From JAFGQJ01 sp964588525 (GTDB lineage: Bacteria; Spirochaetota; Spirochaetia; SZUA-6; DRHE01), in the NCBI GenBank assembly GCA_964588525.1, contig CAZPQC010000014.1, positions 1-46,225 of the forward strand: DNA of 46,225 bases. The letters run 5' to 3'. The position numbers were made by a program, and so were the translations under genes. Position 1 is the first letter of the stretch. Each line of letters begins with the position of its first letter. Shown one piece after another: positions 38,756 through 46,225 of this stretch. The notes beneath the pieces were generated by a model, which was given only the letters and a program-made list of their open reading frames with translations, ran no database searches and had not been told where the DNA came from.

Positions 38756-39295
38756 TCAGACCTGCAGCGCCGCGGGTTGTCTTCTGCGGGATTTGTGCCC
38801 ATGCCCTTGCCCGAGCTGGGACGTGTGGCGGGGTGTACCGTTCCACCTGTCCACCTCCTGCAGCAACTTTCGCTCGGTTTGCTCGAGGATCTGAGCCCAA
38901 CTGAGCATCCTTGCGGATTTGCTCTCCATTACTCGTTCGACCTCGCAGTTGAGTGTCCGGGAGTCCAGCGGTCGGGAGAGGTACCCCTCGGCATCCATCT
39001 GCAGACCTTCTACCCTCTTCCATCCCTTGCGCAGATGATCCTTCGGCGCGACATCGACTATCAGGATCGGAATAGAGGCGGTGCTTTCCTGTTCCCGCAG
39101 CTCCTTATGGAGATTGAATGATTCCCCCCGCGGTTCGAAATACCCCAGCAGGATCAGATCCGGCTGCTCATCCTTGGCCTTCCTCAGAACGGCAATCGGA
39201 GTGTTCGCGTGGCTGATATCGAAATCTTTTCTCAAAAATTTACCGATCGTCTTCAAGAAATCAGGATCCGTGTCCGCAACCAGTACTCGTTTCAT
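38756..39295 (-). CDS. Degenerate receiver-domain protein
   Basis: The predicted protein has 179 residues from ATG 39295. It has the response-regulator fold (RVLVADTDPDFLKTIGKFL, PDLILLGYFEPRG, IPILIVDVAP, GYLSRPLDSRT), but the phosphorylated Asp of the LLD motif is Gly51 and the conserved Lys is Arg108, so it cannot be phosphorylated normally. The acidic D8/D10 pair remains. The 60-residue C-terminal helix has no output domain and ends in a basic QLGQGHGHKSRRR tail. Co-transcribed with pta, so a role as a protein-interaction switch in acetate metabolism is conceivable. Confidence 0.72.
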   Translation of the reverse strand: MKRVLVADTDPDFLKTIGKFLRKDFDISHANTPIAVLRKAKDEQPDLILLGYFEPRGESFNLHKELREQESTASIPILIVDVAPKDHLRKGWKRVEGLQMDAEGYLSRPLDSRTLNCEVERVMESKSARMLSWAQILEQTERKLLQEVDRWNGTPRHTSQLGQGHGHKSRRRQPAALQV

Positions 39296-39445
39296 TGGGT
39301 GCCTCCGTTGTATTCACGATAGGCCCGTCTGTTGTTGCCGACAAGCGCCGGATGGCGTGAGCTCTTACGGCACTCACCCCGGTAATCGGATCTACGCCAT
39401 ACGGCGTACGCCCAAGAAACCGTTAAGCGGTTTGGGTTTCCGTGC

Positions 39446-39451
39446 TATAAT
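39446..39451 (+). promoter_or_regulatory. -10 box of the response-regulator operon
   Basis: TATAAT at 39446-39451, with a weak TTAAGC 17 bases before. The transcript would begin near 39458, after the ATG at 39450, which supports ATG 39468 as the real start of the regulator. Confidence 0.45.
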
Positions 39452-39467
39452 GAAACTCGAGATCGAT

Positions 39468-40139
39468 ATGACAAAAATACGGATCGTCCTGGCCGAGGAT
39501 CACGTGCTTGTCCGCGAGGGCATCAGAGACCTCCTCCAGCAAGAACGGGACATTGAGGTAGTGGGAGAAGCCGAAGACGGGGAAGAAGCGGTGCAGCTGG
39601 TGAACAAGCTCAAACCGGACCTCGTTCTGCTGGATATCGCCATGCCGAAACTGAACGGTATCGAGGCGACGAAACGGATCAAAACCGAGCAGCCCCGGGT
39701 CAGTGTCCTGGTGCTCACAGCCTATGACAACGAGGAGTTCATCCTGGCGATTCTCGAAGCCGGCGCCTCGGGGTATCTGCTGAAGAACATTCGAAGCGAG
39801 GAGCTTCTGAAATCCATTCGCTCGGTTCACAGGGGGGAGTCGGTTTTGCACCCCAGCGTCCTGAAAACCGTGCTCGGGCGGTTGCGGGCCCACGCGGGGA
39901 CCGAGGTGAACGGAAAATACCGCCTGACGCCGCGGGAGCTGGAAATAGTGGAACTGGGCGCCCGGGGACTGGTAAACAAGGAGATTGCCTACGAACTTTC
40001 CCTGTCGGATCGAACCGTTCAGAGTCACTGGCGAAACATCTTTGCCAAGCTCGCCGTGGGCTCGCGCATGGAAGCCGTGATGCTCTGCTTGAAAAACCAG
40101 TGGATCCGGATAGAAGGGGAGGAAGCGGCAGACTTTTGA
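39468..40139 (+). CDS. NarL/LuxR-family response regulator
   Basis: The predicted protein has 223 residues from ATG 39468 (the upstream ATG 39450 falls in the promoter). The receiver has E10/D11, phosphoacceptor D56 (DLVLLDIAMP), T84 and K106. The C-terminal LuxR helix-turn-helix covers about 150-205 (LTPRELEIVELGARG, NKEIAYELSLSDRTVQSHW). It should be phosphorylated by the kinase encoded next, whose start overlaps this stop. Targets unknown. Confidence 0.93.
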   Translation: MTKIRIVLAEDHVLVREGIRDLLQQERDIEVVGEAEDGEEAVQLVNKLKPDLVLLDIAMPKLNGIEATKRIKTEQPRVSVLVLTAYDNEEFILAILEAGASGYLLKNIRSEELLKSIRSVHRGESVLHPSVLKTVLGRLRAHAGTEVNGKYRLTPRELEIVELGARGLVNKEIAYELSLSDRTVQSHWRNIFAKLAVGSRMEAVMLCLKNQWIRIEGEEAADF

Positions 40140-41608
40140 GATCGCAGCTCACGTTTTTGCGCCGACCGCACTTCTGGATCATCGTACTCCTGTTTATCCT
40201 CTGCATCGTCCTGCACTACCCCCAGCTGCTGTTCTTCATACGGCCTCCCCGATACTCTCTGCTGGGGCTGGAACGTCATGCATTGGAGAGAATCCTCTTT
40301 CTTGCCCCCACGGTCTACGCCGCCTACGTCTTCGGCTTCATCGGAGGCTGTGTCAGCCTGGCTCTTGCCCTGGCGGTCATGTTGCCCCGGATCTTCTTGA
40401 TCTCCCTCCACCCGCTGGATGCGGCATTCGAGACAGGTTTGACAATTCTGGTCGGCGGGTTGATCAACATCTGGCTGGAATCGCGGCGTCGGGAGATCGG
40501 CAGACGGGAGCAGACGATATTGAAGCTGGAGGCGGTGCGTCGGGAGCTCCAGCGAATCAGCAGACGGTTCCAGGAGATCTTCGAGAAAGCCCACGAGGCT
40601 ATCTGGATTCATGATCTAGACGGGAAGATCATTTCGGCGAATGCCGCCTGCTCGCAGCTCACCGGATACGGCCAGGAGGCGATGATCGGCATGCAGATAG
40701 ACCGCCTCTTCCCGCAGGATGCGCTTGACCGGGCCCGGGAGGTGATGAGAACGCTCCTCGAGGGCAGGGAGCTCGAGCAGCCGTACGAACAGCAGATAAT
40801 CAAGAAAGACGCCGGTCTGGCCGACATCATGATAACATCCAGTCTGCTCGGAGAGGAAAAGTCCACGGCTTTTCTCCATATCGCACGGGACATCAGCGCG
40901 GAGCGGAAGCTGCAGCACAGTTTGCGGCTGTACGCGGAGCAGATCGGTCGTGCCCATGAGGAGGAGCGCAAGCGGATAGCCCGAGAGCTGCACGACGATA
41001 CGATCCAAACCCTCGTGGCTCTTTCCCGCCGGCTCGATTCCGTGATTTCCCGGCAGCGAAAGGCGAGAGCAAAAACGGTCGACTCTCTCGAAGATGTGCG
41101 GGAGGAAATCGACGAATCTCTGGTACGGATCCGCCTTTTCATCCAATACCTCCGGCCGCCGATCCTCGAGTATCTGGGTCTGGTCCCGGCGCTGCGGGAG
41201 CTTGCCGAACAGATGCAGCAGGAAGCGGGCATCCGGATTTCGATGGAGTCGACTCAGGAAAAATACTCGTTGAACGCCGAACAGCAGCTGCTCGTATACA
41301 GGATCGTTCAGGAAGCGCTGCGAAACGTCTGGAAGCACTCCTGTGCAGAACGCTGCACGGTTCGCCTCGGCAGGGAAGAGAGCCTCATCCGAATAGTAAT
41401 AGAGGATAACGGTATCGGATTCCACTCCCGGGATACGGACGATCTGGTGTCCTCCGGGAAGCTGGGTTTGATGGGCATGCAGGAACGGACGCATCTGCTC
41501 GGAGGTGCAATAGAGATTCACTCCTCCCAAGGCAGGGGGACCACCGTGGTCCTCACGCTTCCTGAAGGCGAGGCTGCGGTGCCGAACAGGGAATTAGCGC
41601 AGGATTGA
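40136..41608 (+). CDS. NarL-partner sensor histidine kinase with PAS domain
   Basis: The start is uncertain: TTG 40136 overlaps the previous stop and follows GGGGAGGAAG; GTG 40100 would add 12 residues. From TTG the protein has 490 residues. Order: about three membrane helices (FWIIVLLFILCIVLHY, YVFGFIGGCVSLALALAV, FETGLTILVGGLINIWL), a PAS domain (IFEKAHEAIWIHDLDG), a HisKA_3 phosphorylation helix with the His in RIARELHDDTIQTL, and an HATPase with VYRIVQEALRNVWKHS, IEDNGIGF and KLGLMGMQERTHLLGG. The sensor part is membrane-embedded with hardly any periplasmic loop, so it may sense something in the membrane or cytoplasm. Confidence 0.9.
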   Translation: MRSQLTFLRRPHFWIIVLLFILCIVLHYPQLLFFIRPPRYSLLGLERHALERILFLAPTVYAAYVFGFIGGCVSLALALAVMLPRIFLISLHPLDAAFETGLTILVGGLINIWLESRRREIGRREQTILKLEAVRRELQRISRRFQEIFEKAHEAIWIHDLDGKIISANAACSQLTGYGQEAMIGMQIDRLFPQDALDRAREVMRTLLEGRELEQPYEQQIIKKDAGLADIMITSSLLGEEKSTAFLHIARDISAERKLQHSLRLYAEQIGRAHEEERKRIARELHDDTIQTLVALSRRLDSVISRQRKARAKTVDSLEDVREEIDESLVRIRLFIQYLRPPILEYLGLVPALRELAEQMQQEAGIRISMESTQEKYSLNAEQQLLVYRIVQEALRNVWKHSCAERCTVRLGREESLIRIVIEDNGIGFHSRDTDDLVSSGKLGLMGMQERTHLLGGAIEIHSSQGRGTTVVLTLPEGEAAVPNRELAQD

Positions 41609-41611
41609 GCA

Positions 41612-42455
41612 GTGAGAGTCCGGATTCCCGCACCGATATCCGGGGGATTGATCCTCTCCTATCGCTGCAGCGCCAGCTGCCGGCACTGCATGTACGCCTG
41701 TTCGCCCCGCTGCCCCGCCGACTGGATAAGCGAAGAAGACCTGGCGGCGACGCTGCAATCTCTGGCCGGAAGGATCCAACCAAGCCCGGGGGGAGCGGAA
41801 ACGATGAGCCTCAACCATGGACTGCACTTCACCGGGGGTGAGCGGTTCCTGAACTTCGAGCTGCTCTGCCTGGCCGTGCGGACGGCCAAAGACCTGCGGA
41901 TCCCCTCCCTGTTCGTCGAGACCAACTGCTTCTGGGCGCGAACTGACCGGGAAACCCGGCAAAAACTCATTATGCTGAGGGATTGCGGGTTAATCGGCAT
42001 TTTGATCTCGATCAATCCGTTCTACCTGGAGTACGTTCCCTTCGAGCGCAGCGAGCGGGCGATCCGGATCGCCCGGGAAGTGTTCGGCGTCAATGTGCTG
42101 GTGTACCAGCTCGAGTACTACCGTCTGTTCAAGCAGCTGGCACAACCATTACGACAACTACGGGAACTTCGTGCCCGGATACTGCGGCGGGTTGTCCCTG
42201 GGGGACTGCCGCCGGCTGGACGCACTGCTCGACGAAGGGATCGATCTGGGTGCCCGGCCCGTTCTGTCCTACATCATCGCCGACGACTTTGCAGGGCTTC
42301 TCGTCTTTGCCGAAGAGCACGGCTACCGGCAGAGGGCGTCCGGCTACCTGTCCAAGTGCCATCTGTGCGCCGACATACGGAGGTTCCTGGTACGGGTGGG
42401 AGACTATCCGGAGCTCGTACCCAGGGAGTTCTACGATCAGCTCGAGGCGGGGTGA
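41612..42455 (+). pseudogene. Radical SAM protein gene with internal deletion or frameshift
   Basis: The first part (GTG 41612 to about 42136) reads SGGLILSYRCSASCRHCMYA with CX3CX2C, then HFTGGERFLNFELL and LVYQLEYYRLFKQ. The following bases continue only in another frame (from 42138): WHNHYDNYGNFVPGYCGG, LSLGDCRRLDALLDEG, and GYLSKCHLCADIRRFL, ending at 42455. The two parts read like the ends of one radical SAM protein, joined with the central barrel region too short and out of frame by one base. Either a real deletion or a sequence error is present. It follows the kinase gene closely. The C-terminal Cys pair (KCHLC) is kept. Confidence 0.65.
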
Positions 42456-43411
42456 TTCACCGGGTAGATCGGTTTTCCCCCTTTGAGCACCGCCAGTACA
42501 TTCTGGGCGGCCTTGGTTTTCAACTCCGCCACGGACTCTTCGCTGTACCAGCCGGCGTGATCCGAGAGGACCGCATTGTCCAGCTTCAGAAGGGGGCTGT
42601 CGGGGGGCAGAGGTTCTGTTTCGAACACATCCAAACCCGCCGCCGCGATCTTTCCGCCGGCCAGGGCATCGGCAACCGCCTGCTCATCCAGGAGGGGACC
42701 CCGGGAGGTGTTCACCAGGATGGCGGTCTTCTTCATCAAGGATAACTCCCGGCTCCCAATCACCCCCCGGGTTTCCTCATTCAGGGGAGCATGAACCGAC
42801 ACGTAGTCGGCTTCCTTCAGCAGCCTGCGCAGGTTCACCGACTCGGCGCCGTTTTCCGAGATCTTCTTGGGGTCGAGGTAGGGGTCGAAGACCAGAACCC
42901 GAGCCAGTGCGAAGCCGGAGAGTTTGCGATGCAGCGTCCGGGCGATTGCTCCGTAGCCGATCAGCCCCAGGGTCTTTCCGGCGATTCGGTAGCTGGGCTG
43001 TTCCCTGTGCAGATTCCAGGCACCTTCCCGGATCCGCCGATCCTTGAAGGCCACCTTGCGCACGCAGGCCAGCAGCAGAGCCAGGGCCTGGTCGGAGACA
43101 TCCTCCAGGCAGTAGTCGGGAACCCTGGCGACCCAGATGCCCTTTGAGGTGGCGGTTTCCACGCTCACGTTGTCGTATCCGACCCCGTAGCGGGAAATCA
43201 CCCGGCATTTCTCCAGTTTCTCGATGACCGCTGCCGGCAGGGGGTGCAGGTTCACCAGGATGCCGTCGGCGTGTTTTAAAACCCGAACGGTTTCCGCTTC
43301 ATCCATCTGATCGTGGACTTCTACGGAAACGCCGATCTCCTTGAGAACGCCGTTCTCCTCGTCGTAGCTGCCGTAGCGATCGTCGGTTACCACCACTTTC
43401 TGTGTTGACAT
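42437..43411 (-). CDS. D-isomer-specific 2-hydroxyacid dehydrogenase
   Basis: The predicted protein has 324 residues from ATG 43411. NAD site GLIGYGAIARTLHRKL, substrate loop SRYGVGYDNVSVETA, the Arg in NTSRGPLLDEQAV, the Glu in LDVFETEPLPP and the His in LSDHAGWYSEES give the full catalytic set; the usual HxAxxS reads HAGWYS, as in CtBP-like members. It would reduce a 2-keto acid or oxidise a D-2-hydroxy acid. The end overlaps the convergent radical SAM gene by 19 bases. Confidence 0.9.
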   Translation of the reverse strand: MSTQKVVVTDDRYGSYDEENGVLKEIGVSVEVHDQMDEAETVRVLKHADGILVNLHPLPAAVIEKLEKCRVISRYGVGYDNVSVETATSKGIWVARVPDYCLEDVSDQALALLLACVRKVAFKDRRIREGAWNLHREQPSYRIAGKTLGLIGYGAIARTLHRKLSGFALARVLVFDPYLDPKKISENGAESVNLRRLLKEADYVSVHAPLNEETRGVIGSRELSLMKKTAILVNTSRGPLLDEQAVADALAGGKIAAAGLDVFETEPLPPDSPLLKLDNAVLSDHAGWYSEESVAELKTKAAQNVLAVLKGGKPIYPVNHPASS

Positions 43412-43487
43412 ATATCTTTCCTCGTGTGTTGCTTTCAGTTGAACTTATCCTTCAACCGCGGGAATGTAAAGGGACAGGGTATTCCTG

Positions 43488-43493
43488 TATAAT
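43488..43493 (+). promoter_or_regulatory. -10 box before the GNAT gene
   Basis: TATAAT at 43488-43493, 44 bases before the ATG; the -35 is weak (TGTAAA). It is the only consensus-like element in the 125-base gap between the divergent dehydrogenase and GNAT genes. Confidence 0.4.
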
Positions 43494-43536
43494 TCTCTCC
43501 TCGACCGAATTGCAGGAATAGAAGGGAAACAACCCA

Positions 43537-44415
43537 ATGGAAATCGAGATCTGCGGTCTGGGCGAAGCGGATATTCCCCAGGCTATGGAGCTGAAAAACG
43601 CCCTGGGCTGGAATCAGACTCCCGAAGATTGGCGCCGCTTTCTCCTGCTGTCACCCGAGGGGAGTTTCAAGGCGGTGCGGGGAGAGGAGTTGGTGGCAAC
43701 GGCCATCGCTTATGTATTCGATCGGGTCTGTTGGATCGGTATGGTTATCGTGAAGGAGGGATGCAGGCATCAGGGCGTCGGCCGGCAGATCATGGCCCGC
43801 TGCCTGCAGCACGGCGGCGAAAAGGATTGCACCCTGATCGTGCTGGACGCCACCCGGGACGGGGTGTCGCTGTACGGACGCCTGGGATTTCGTCCCGAGT
43901 TTCTGGTCGGAACGGCACAGGGCAAGATCTCGGCGCGGAACATCGGAGCGCTGAAGCGTGCTCACCTCGGGATCCGCCGGATCGAGGCGAGGGATCTGGA
44001 TGCGGTCGTGTCACTGGAGGCCTGCGCATCAGGAGCAGTACGGGAAGCCTTGCTGTACCATCTGGTCAGGCAGCATCCGGAAATGGGATTCGTTTGTCAC
44101 AGCCCGGAGGGGAAACTGGAGGGATTTGTTCTCCACCGTCCGGGATCTCACTCTATCCAGGTCGGACCGATGATCGCTCGAAACGACGAGACCGCGGAGA
44201 GCCTGCTCGGGGCGACCTTCTCCGATCTCCTGTCAACGGAGAAGGAAGCTCCCGTGATCCTGACCGTCCCCGTGAACAATTCAGGTTTGCAGAAGCTCAT
44301 CCGGTCCTGCGGCCTGTCCGTAGTTCCGCGGCTGACGCGCATGAGACGCGGTCACAAGCGGTTGCACGCCCGGGAAGACATGGTATATGCTTTGAGCGGT
44401 CCTGAGAAAGGATAA
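43537..44415 (+). CDS. Double-domain GNAT N-acetyltransferase
   Basis: The predicted protein has 292 residues from ATG 43537. The N-terminal GNAT domain (about 1-130) has the acetyl-CoA loop VKEGCRHQGVGRQIMARCLQ (Q/RxxGxG/A) and GVSLYGRLGFRPEF. The second half (about 140-280; IRRIEARDLDAVVSLEACA, GFVLHRPGSHSIQVGPMIAR, VILTVPVNNSGLQKLI) resembles the DUF1248/YitH-type second domain and has no clear CoA loop. Substrate unknown. The importer gene follows by 25 bases, so the two may be co-transcribed. Confidence 0.85.
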   Translation: MEIEICGLGEADIPQAMELKNALGWNQTPEDWRRFLLLSPEGSFKAVRGEELVATAIAYVFDRVCWIGMVIVKEGCRHQGVGRQIMARCLQHGGEKDCTLIVLDATRDGVSLYGRLGFRPEFLVGTAQGKISARNIGALKRAHLGIRRIEARDLDAVVSLEACASGAVREALLYHLVRQHPEMGFVCHSPEGKLEGFVLHRPGSHSIQVGPMIARNDETAESLLGATFSDLLSTEKEAPVILTVPVNNSGLQKLIRSCGLSVVPRLTRMRRGHKRLHAREDMVYALSGPEKG

Positions 44416-44440
44416 ATAAAAACCTGTAAGGAGGTACGAT

Positions 44441-45631
44441 ATGAGAAAATCCGTTTTTCTTCTGATGGTTGTGGCACTGATCCTCGGCTCGGTGAGCCAG
44501 GTCTTTGCCGGTGGGGAGCCCGAGGAAGCCGGCCCGATCAAGGTAGGGATGTACGCGGACCTGAGCGCCGGTACGGCCCAGTGGGGCACCGACGCCGAAA
44601 AAGGCGCCCGCCTGCGCATCAAAGAGTACAACAAGGCCGGCGGCATCATGGGGCGCCAAATAGAGCTAGTGATTTACGACTGCAAGCAAAGCCCCACCGA
44701 AGCTGTCAAGGCCTACACCCGCCTGGCAACGCAGGACAAGGTGGCAGCGGTCTACGGCTCACTGATCTCCAACACCGCCCTGGCGGTCAGCCCGGTGGCG
44801 GCCCAGACCAAGGTACCGGTGGTGTCCCGGGCCATGGACGAGCGGGCCACGACGCCGGCCTTCAACCCGGATGATCCGGAGAACCCGGGACCGGCCAATC
44901 CCTACTTCTTCCTGCTTCAGCCTTCCGCCTTCCAGCAGGCCGCGGTCATCGCCGGGTATGCCATCGACGAGCTGGGCATGAACACCTTCACCATGCTCTA
45001 CGACAAGGGCAATGCCTACGCCGAGTACCTGGCCAAGGGATTCGCCTACTATGTAACCAAGCGGGGCAAGAAGATGCTGGGAAGCTTCGAGTTCCAGTCC
45101 GGGGACGTGGACTACAAGGCCCAGCTGACCAAGATCAAGGAGCTGGGAGCCGACGGCCTGTTCATCCCCAACTACGTGGCTCAGAACGCCAATGCGGTCA
45201 AACAGGCCCGCGAGCTCGGGGTCAAGGCCCGATTCCTGGGCAACAACTCCTGGTACAAACCAATGGACGAGGTGGCCGGTCCGGCGGCGGACGGTTCCTA
45301 CTTCCCCAACAACATGACCTTCGACGACCCGTCTACCCAGTGGTTTTTCGAGACCTATGAGGCCGAGTGGGGTGAGGAACCCCGGCTGCACAGCTTCAGC
45401 GGCTACGACGATGTTGGGTTCATCCTCGAGGCGATTGAGCGGGCCGGTTCCACCGATCCGGAAAAAGTGCGGGACGCCATGGAGGCGACCCGGAAGTTCG
45501 AGGGAATCATCGGCACGATCAATATCGATCCCAAGACCCACAGACCTGTCGGACTACCGATGGCGGTGCTCCGCTTCGTGGGCGACCAGATCGAGACCGT
45601 CGAGTACAGGTACGTTCCCAAATCTCCCTAG
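44441..45631 (+). CDS. Branched-chain-type ABC substrate-binding protein (LivK-like)
   Basis: The predicted protein has 396 residues; ATG 44441 follows AAGGAGGTACGAT. Signal peptide MRKSVFLLMVVALILGSVSQ, cleavage near VFAGG, no lipobox Cys. Peripla_BP_6 features: IKVGMYADLSAGTAQWGTDAE, YNKAGGIMGRQIELVIYD, AVYGSLISNTALAVSPVA, and FSGYDDVGFILEAIERAG. Relatives bind amino acids, amides or small organic acids. The permease gene that follows makes this the start of a Liv-type importer. Confidence 0.93.
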   Translation: MRKSVFLLMVVALILGSVSQVFAGGEPEEAGPIKVGMYADLSAGTAQWGTDAEKGARLRIKEYNKAGGIMGRQIELVIYDCKQSPTEAVKAYTRLATQDKVAAVYGSLISNTALAVSPVAAQTKVPVVSRAMDERATTPAFNPDDPENPGPANPYFFLLQPSAFQQAAVIAGYAIDELGMNTFTMLYDKGNAYAEYLAKGFAYYVTKRGKKMLGSFEFQSGDVDYKAQLTKIKELGADGLFIPNYVAQNANAVKQARELGVKARFLGNNSWYKPMDEVAGPAADGSYFPNNMTFDDPSTQWFFETYEAEWGEEPRLHSFSGYDDVGFILEAIERAGSTDPEKVRDAMEATRKFEGIIGTINIDPKTHRPVGLPMAVLRFVGDQIETVEYRYVPKSP

Positions 45632-45656
45632 TCGTCCGCAAACACGCAGAATTTGT

Positions 45657-45686
45657 GACCGGGGGTGTCCGTATGCGCCCCCGGTC
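45657..45686 (+). terminator. Hairpin between binding-protein and permease genes
   Basis: GACCGGGGG (45657-45665) and CCCCCGGTC (45678-45686) form a perfect 9-bp stem with a 12-base loop. It is followed by GACGTTCT, not a proper T-run, so it is more likely an RNA-stabilising or attenuating structure keeping the binding-protein message in excess. Confidence 0.6.
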
Positions 45687-45708
45687 GACGTTCTAGGAGG
45701 CTCCCGGC

Positions 45709-46225
45709 ATGAACTGGAACATACTGCTCCAGCAGATCGTGAACGGCATCTCCCTGGGCGGAGTCTACGCCCTCATGGCCGTGGGCTTCGGGCTGATCTT
45801 CAATGTGCTCAAGTTCTCCAACTTCTCCCACGGAGGGGTGGTCACCCTGACGGCCTACATCGGCTTCTTCCTCTCCAGATATCTGGTCGCCAATTTCATC
45901 ATCACTTTTTTGCTGACCGCGGTCGCCGGAGGTCTGGCTGCGGTGGTGATCGAACGGCTGGTGTTCCGTCCCATACGGCGCAAGGGTTATCCGATCTCCA
46001 TGCTGATCGTGAACTCGATCACCGTGGCCATGCTGGTGCAGCAGTTCTTTGCCGTTACCCTGGGAGCCGACTACTACACCTACCCGAACTTCATCAAGGA
46101 AACGGCTCTGCATCTGGGAAATCTGACGGTGAGCAAGATCTACCTGCTGATGCTGGGCATTTCCGCCGCGGTTCTGGGGGCGCTGACCTACGTGATCCAA
46201 AAAACCAAGATCGGGATCGCCATCC
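45709..46225 (+). CDS. Branched-chain-type ABC permease (LivH-like), 3' end beyond the window
   Basis: ATG 45709 follows TAGGAGGCTCCC. The 172 visible codons begin MNWNILLQQIVNGISLGGVY, then ALMAVGFGLIFNVLKFSNFS, the N-terminal signature of LivH, with further membrane segments (ITFLLTAVAGGLAAVVIERL, YLLMLGISAAVLGALTYVIQ). It runs off the window at 46225. It forms the channel with a LivM partner, expected downstream, for the ligand bound by the preceding protein. Confidence 0.92.
   Translation, partial: MNWNILLQQIVNGISLGGVYALMAVGFGLIFNVLKFSNFSHGGVVTLTAYIGFFLSRYLVANFIITFLLTAVAGGLAAVVIERLVFRPIRRKGYPISMLIVNSITVAMLVQQFFAVTLGADYYTYPNFIKETALHLGNLTVSKIYLLMLGISAAVLGALTYVIQKTKIGIAI

Noticed and set aside
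1..46225. CRISPR arrays, rRNA, tRNA, riboswitches and phage genes
   Set aside because: Looked for by eye on both strands; no regularly spaced repeats, conserved RNA cores or phage structural proteins were recognised.

Overview
The window reads as an obligate or near-obligate anaerobe with a GC-rich chromosome, most likely a free-living member of the Spirochaetota. That placement is an inference. It rests on the style of the periplasmic binding-protein leaders (ending ...FAGG without a lipobox Cys), the fermentative gene content, the A-type flavoprotein and the glycyl-radical enzyme. No rRNA or tRNA gene is present to confirm it. The sequence is a scaffold: a 100-N gap at 2833-2932 is flanked by the same 55 bases on both sides, so it is probably an unmerged contig overlap.

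Region 1 (1-6510, plus strand) is a tight redox operon: the end of HdrA, an MvhD/FlxD-type subunit, two Fe-S proteins of the Flx type, an FAD/NAD(P)-binding FlxA-like subunit, and a soluble fumarate-reductase-like pair (2Fe-2S/4Fe-4S subunit and flavoprotein) with no membrane anchor in view. It looks like a flavin-based electron-bifurcation or confurcation module wired to a fumarate-reductase-like enzyme.

Region 2 (about 6.5-13.0 kb) is an accessory island of visibly lower GC. It holds a type II restriction-modification pair between two copies of a 9-bp sequence, one of them in an 81-bp attC-like hyphenated palindrome; an IS3-family insertion sequence with an A9 frameshift site; a VapBC toxin-antitoxin pair with an operator-like dyad; a broken second PIN toxin; a shard of another frdA-like gene; and a Uma2-family nuclease.

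Region 3 (13.0-29.0 kb) is mainly a carbohydrate locus. After an aldo/keto reductase and a divergent GMC oxidoreductase come two divergent operons. The minus-strand operon encodes a glycyl-radical activase, a glycyl-radical enzyme, a ROK kinase, a DeoR regulator, an epimerase-like protein, an RmlD-like reductase and a Gfo/Idh/MocA oxidoreductase. The plus strand encodes a LacI regulator, then a GATase-like protein and an ABC sugar importer without an ATPase. The two operons share an ACTTTCA/TGAAAGT-type operator, and the importer operon has a perfect TTGACA-N17-TATAAT promoter. Together they look like one regulon for a sugar-derived compound processed by radical chemistry.

Region 4 (29-46 kb) is mixed housekeeping: an FprA-type flavodiiron protein with an FNR/HcpR-like dyad upstream, a methyltransferase, a YghZ-type aldo/keto reductase, ribosomal protein S4, an acyltransferase-like protein, a split Pta system (BioD/DRTGG protein and catalytic phosphotransacetylase), DUF3786, a long nucleoside diphosphate kinase, a degenerate receiver, a NarL-type response regulator with its histidine kinase, a disrupted radical SAM gene, a D-2-hydroxyacid dehydrogenase, a double GNAT protein, and the start of a branched-chain-type ABC importer running off the window end. 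Small shards of otherwise absent genes (S15/CocE hydrolase, glutamate synthase) lie between intact genes here. No CRISPR array, rRNA or tRNA was seen.
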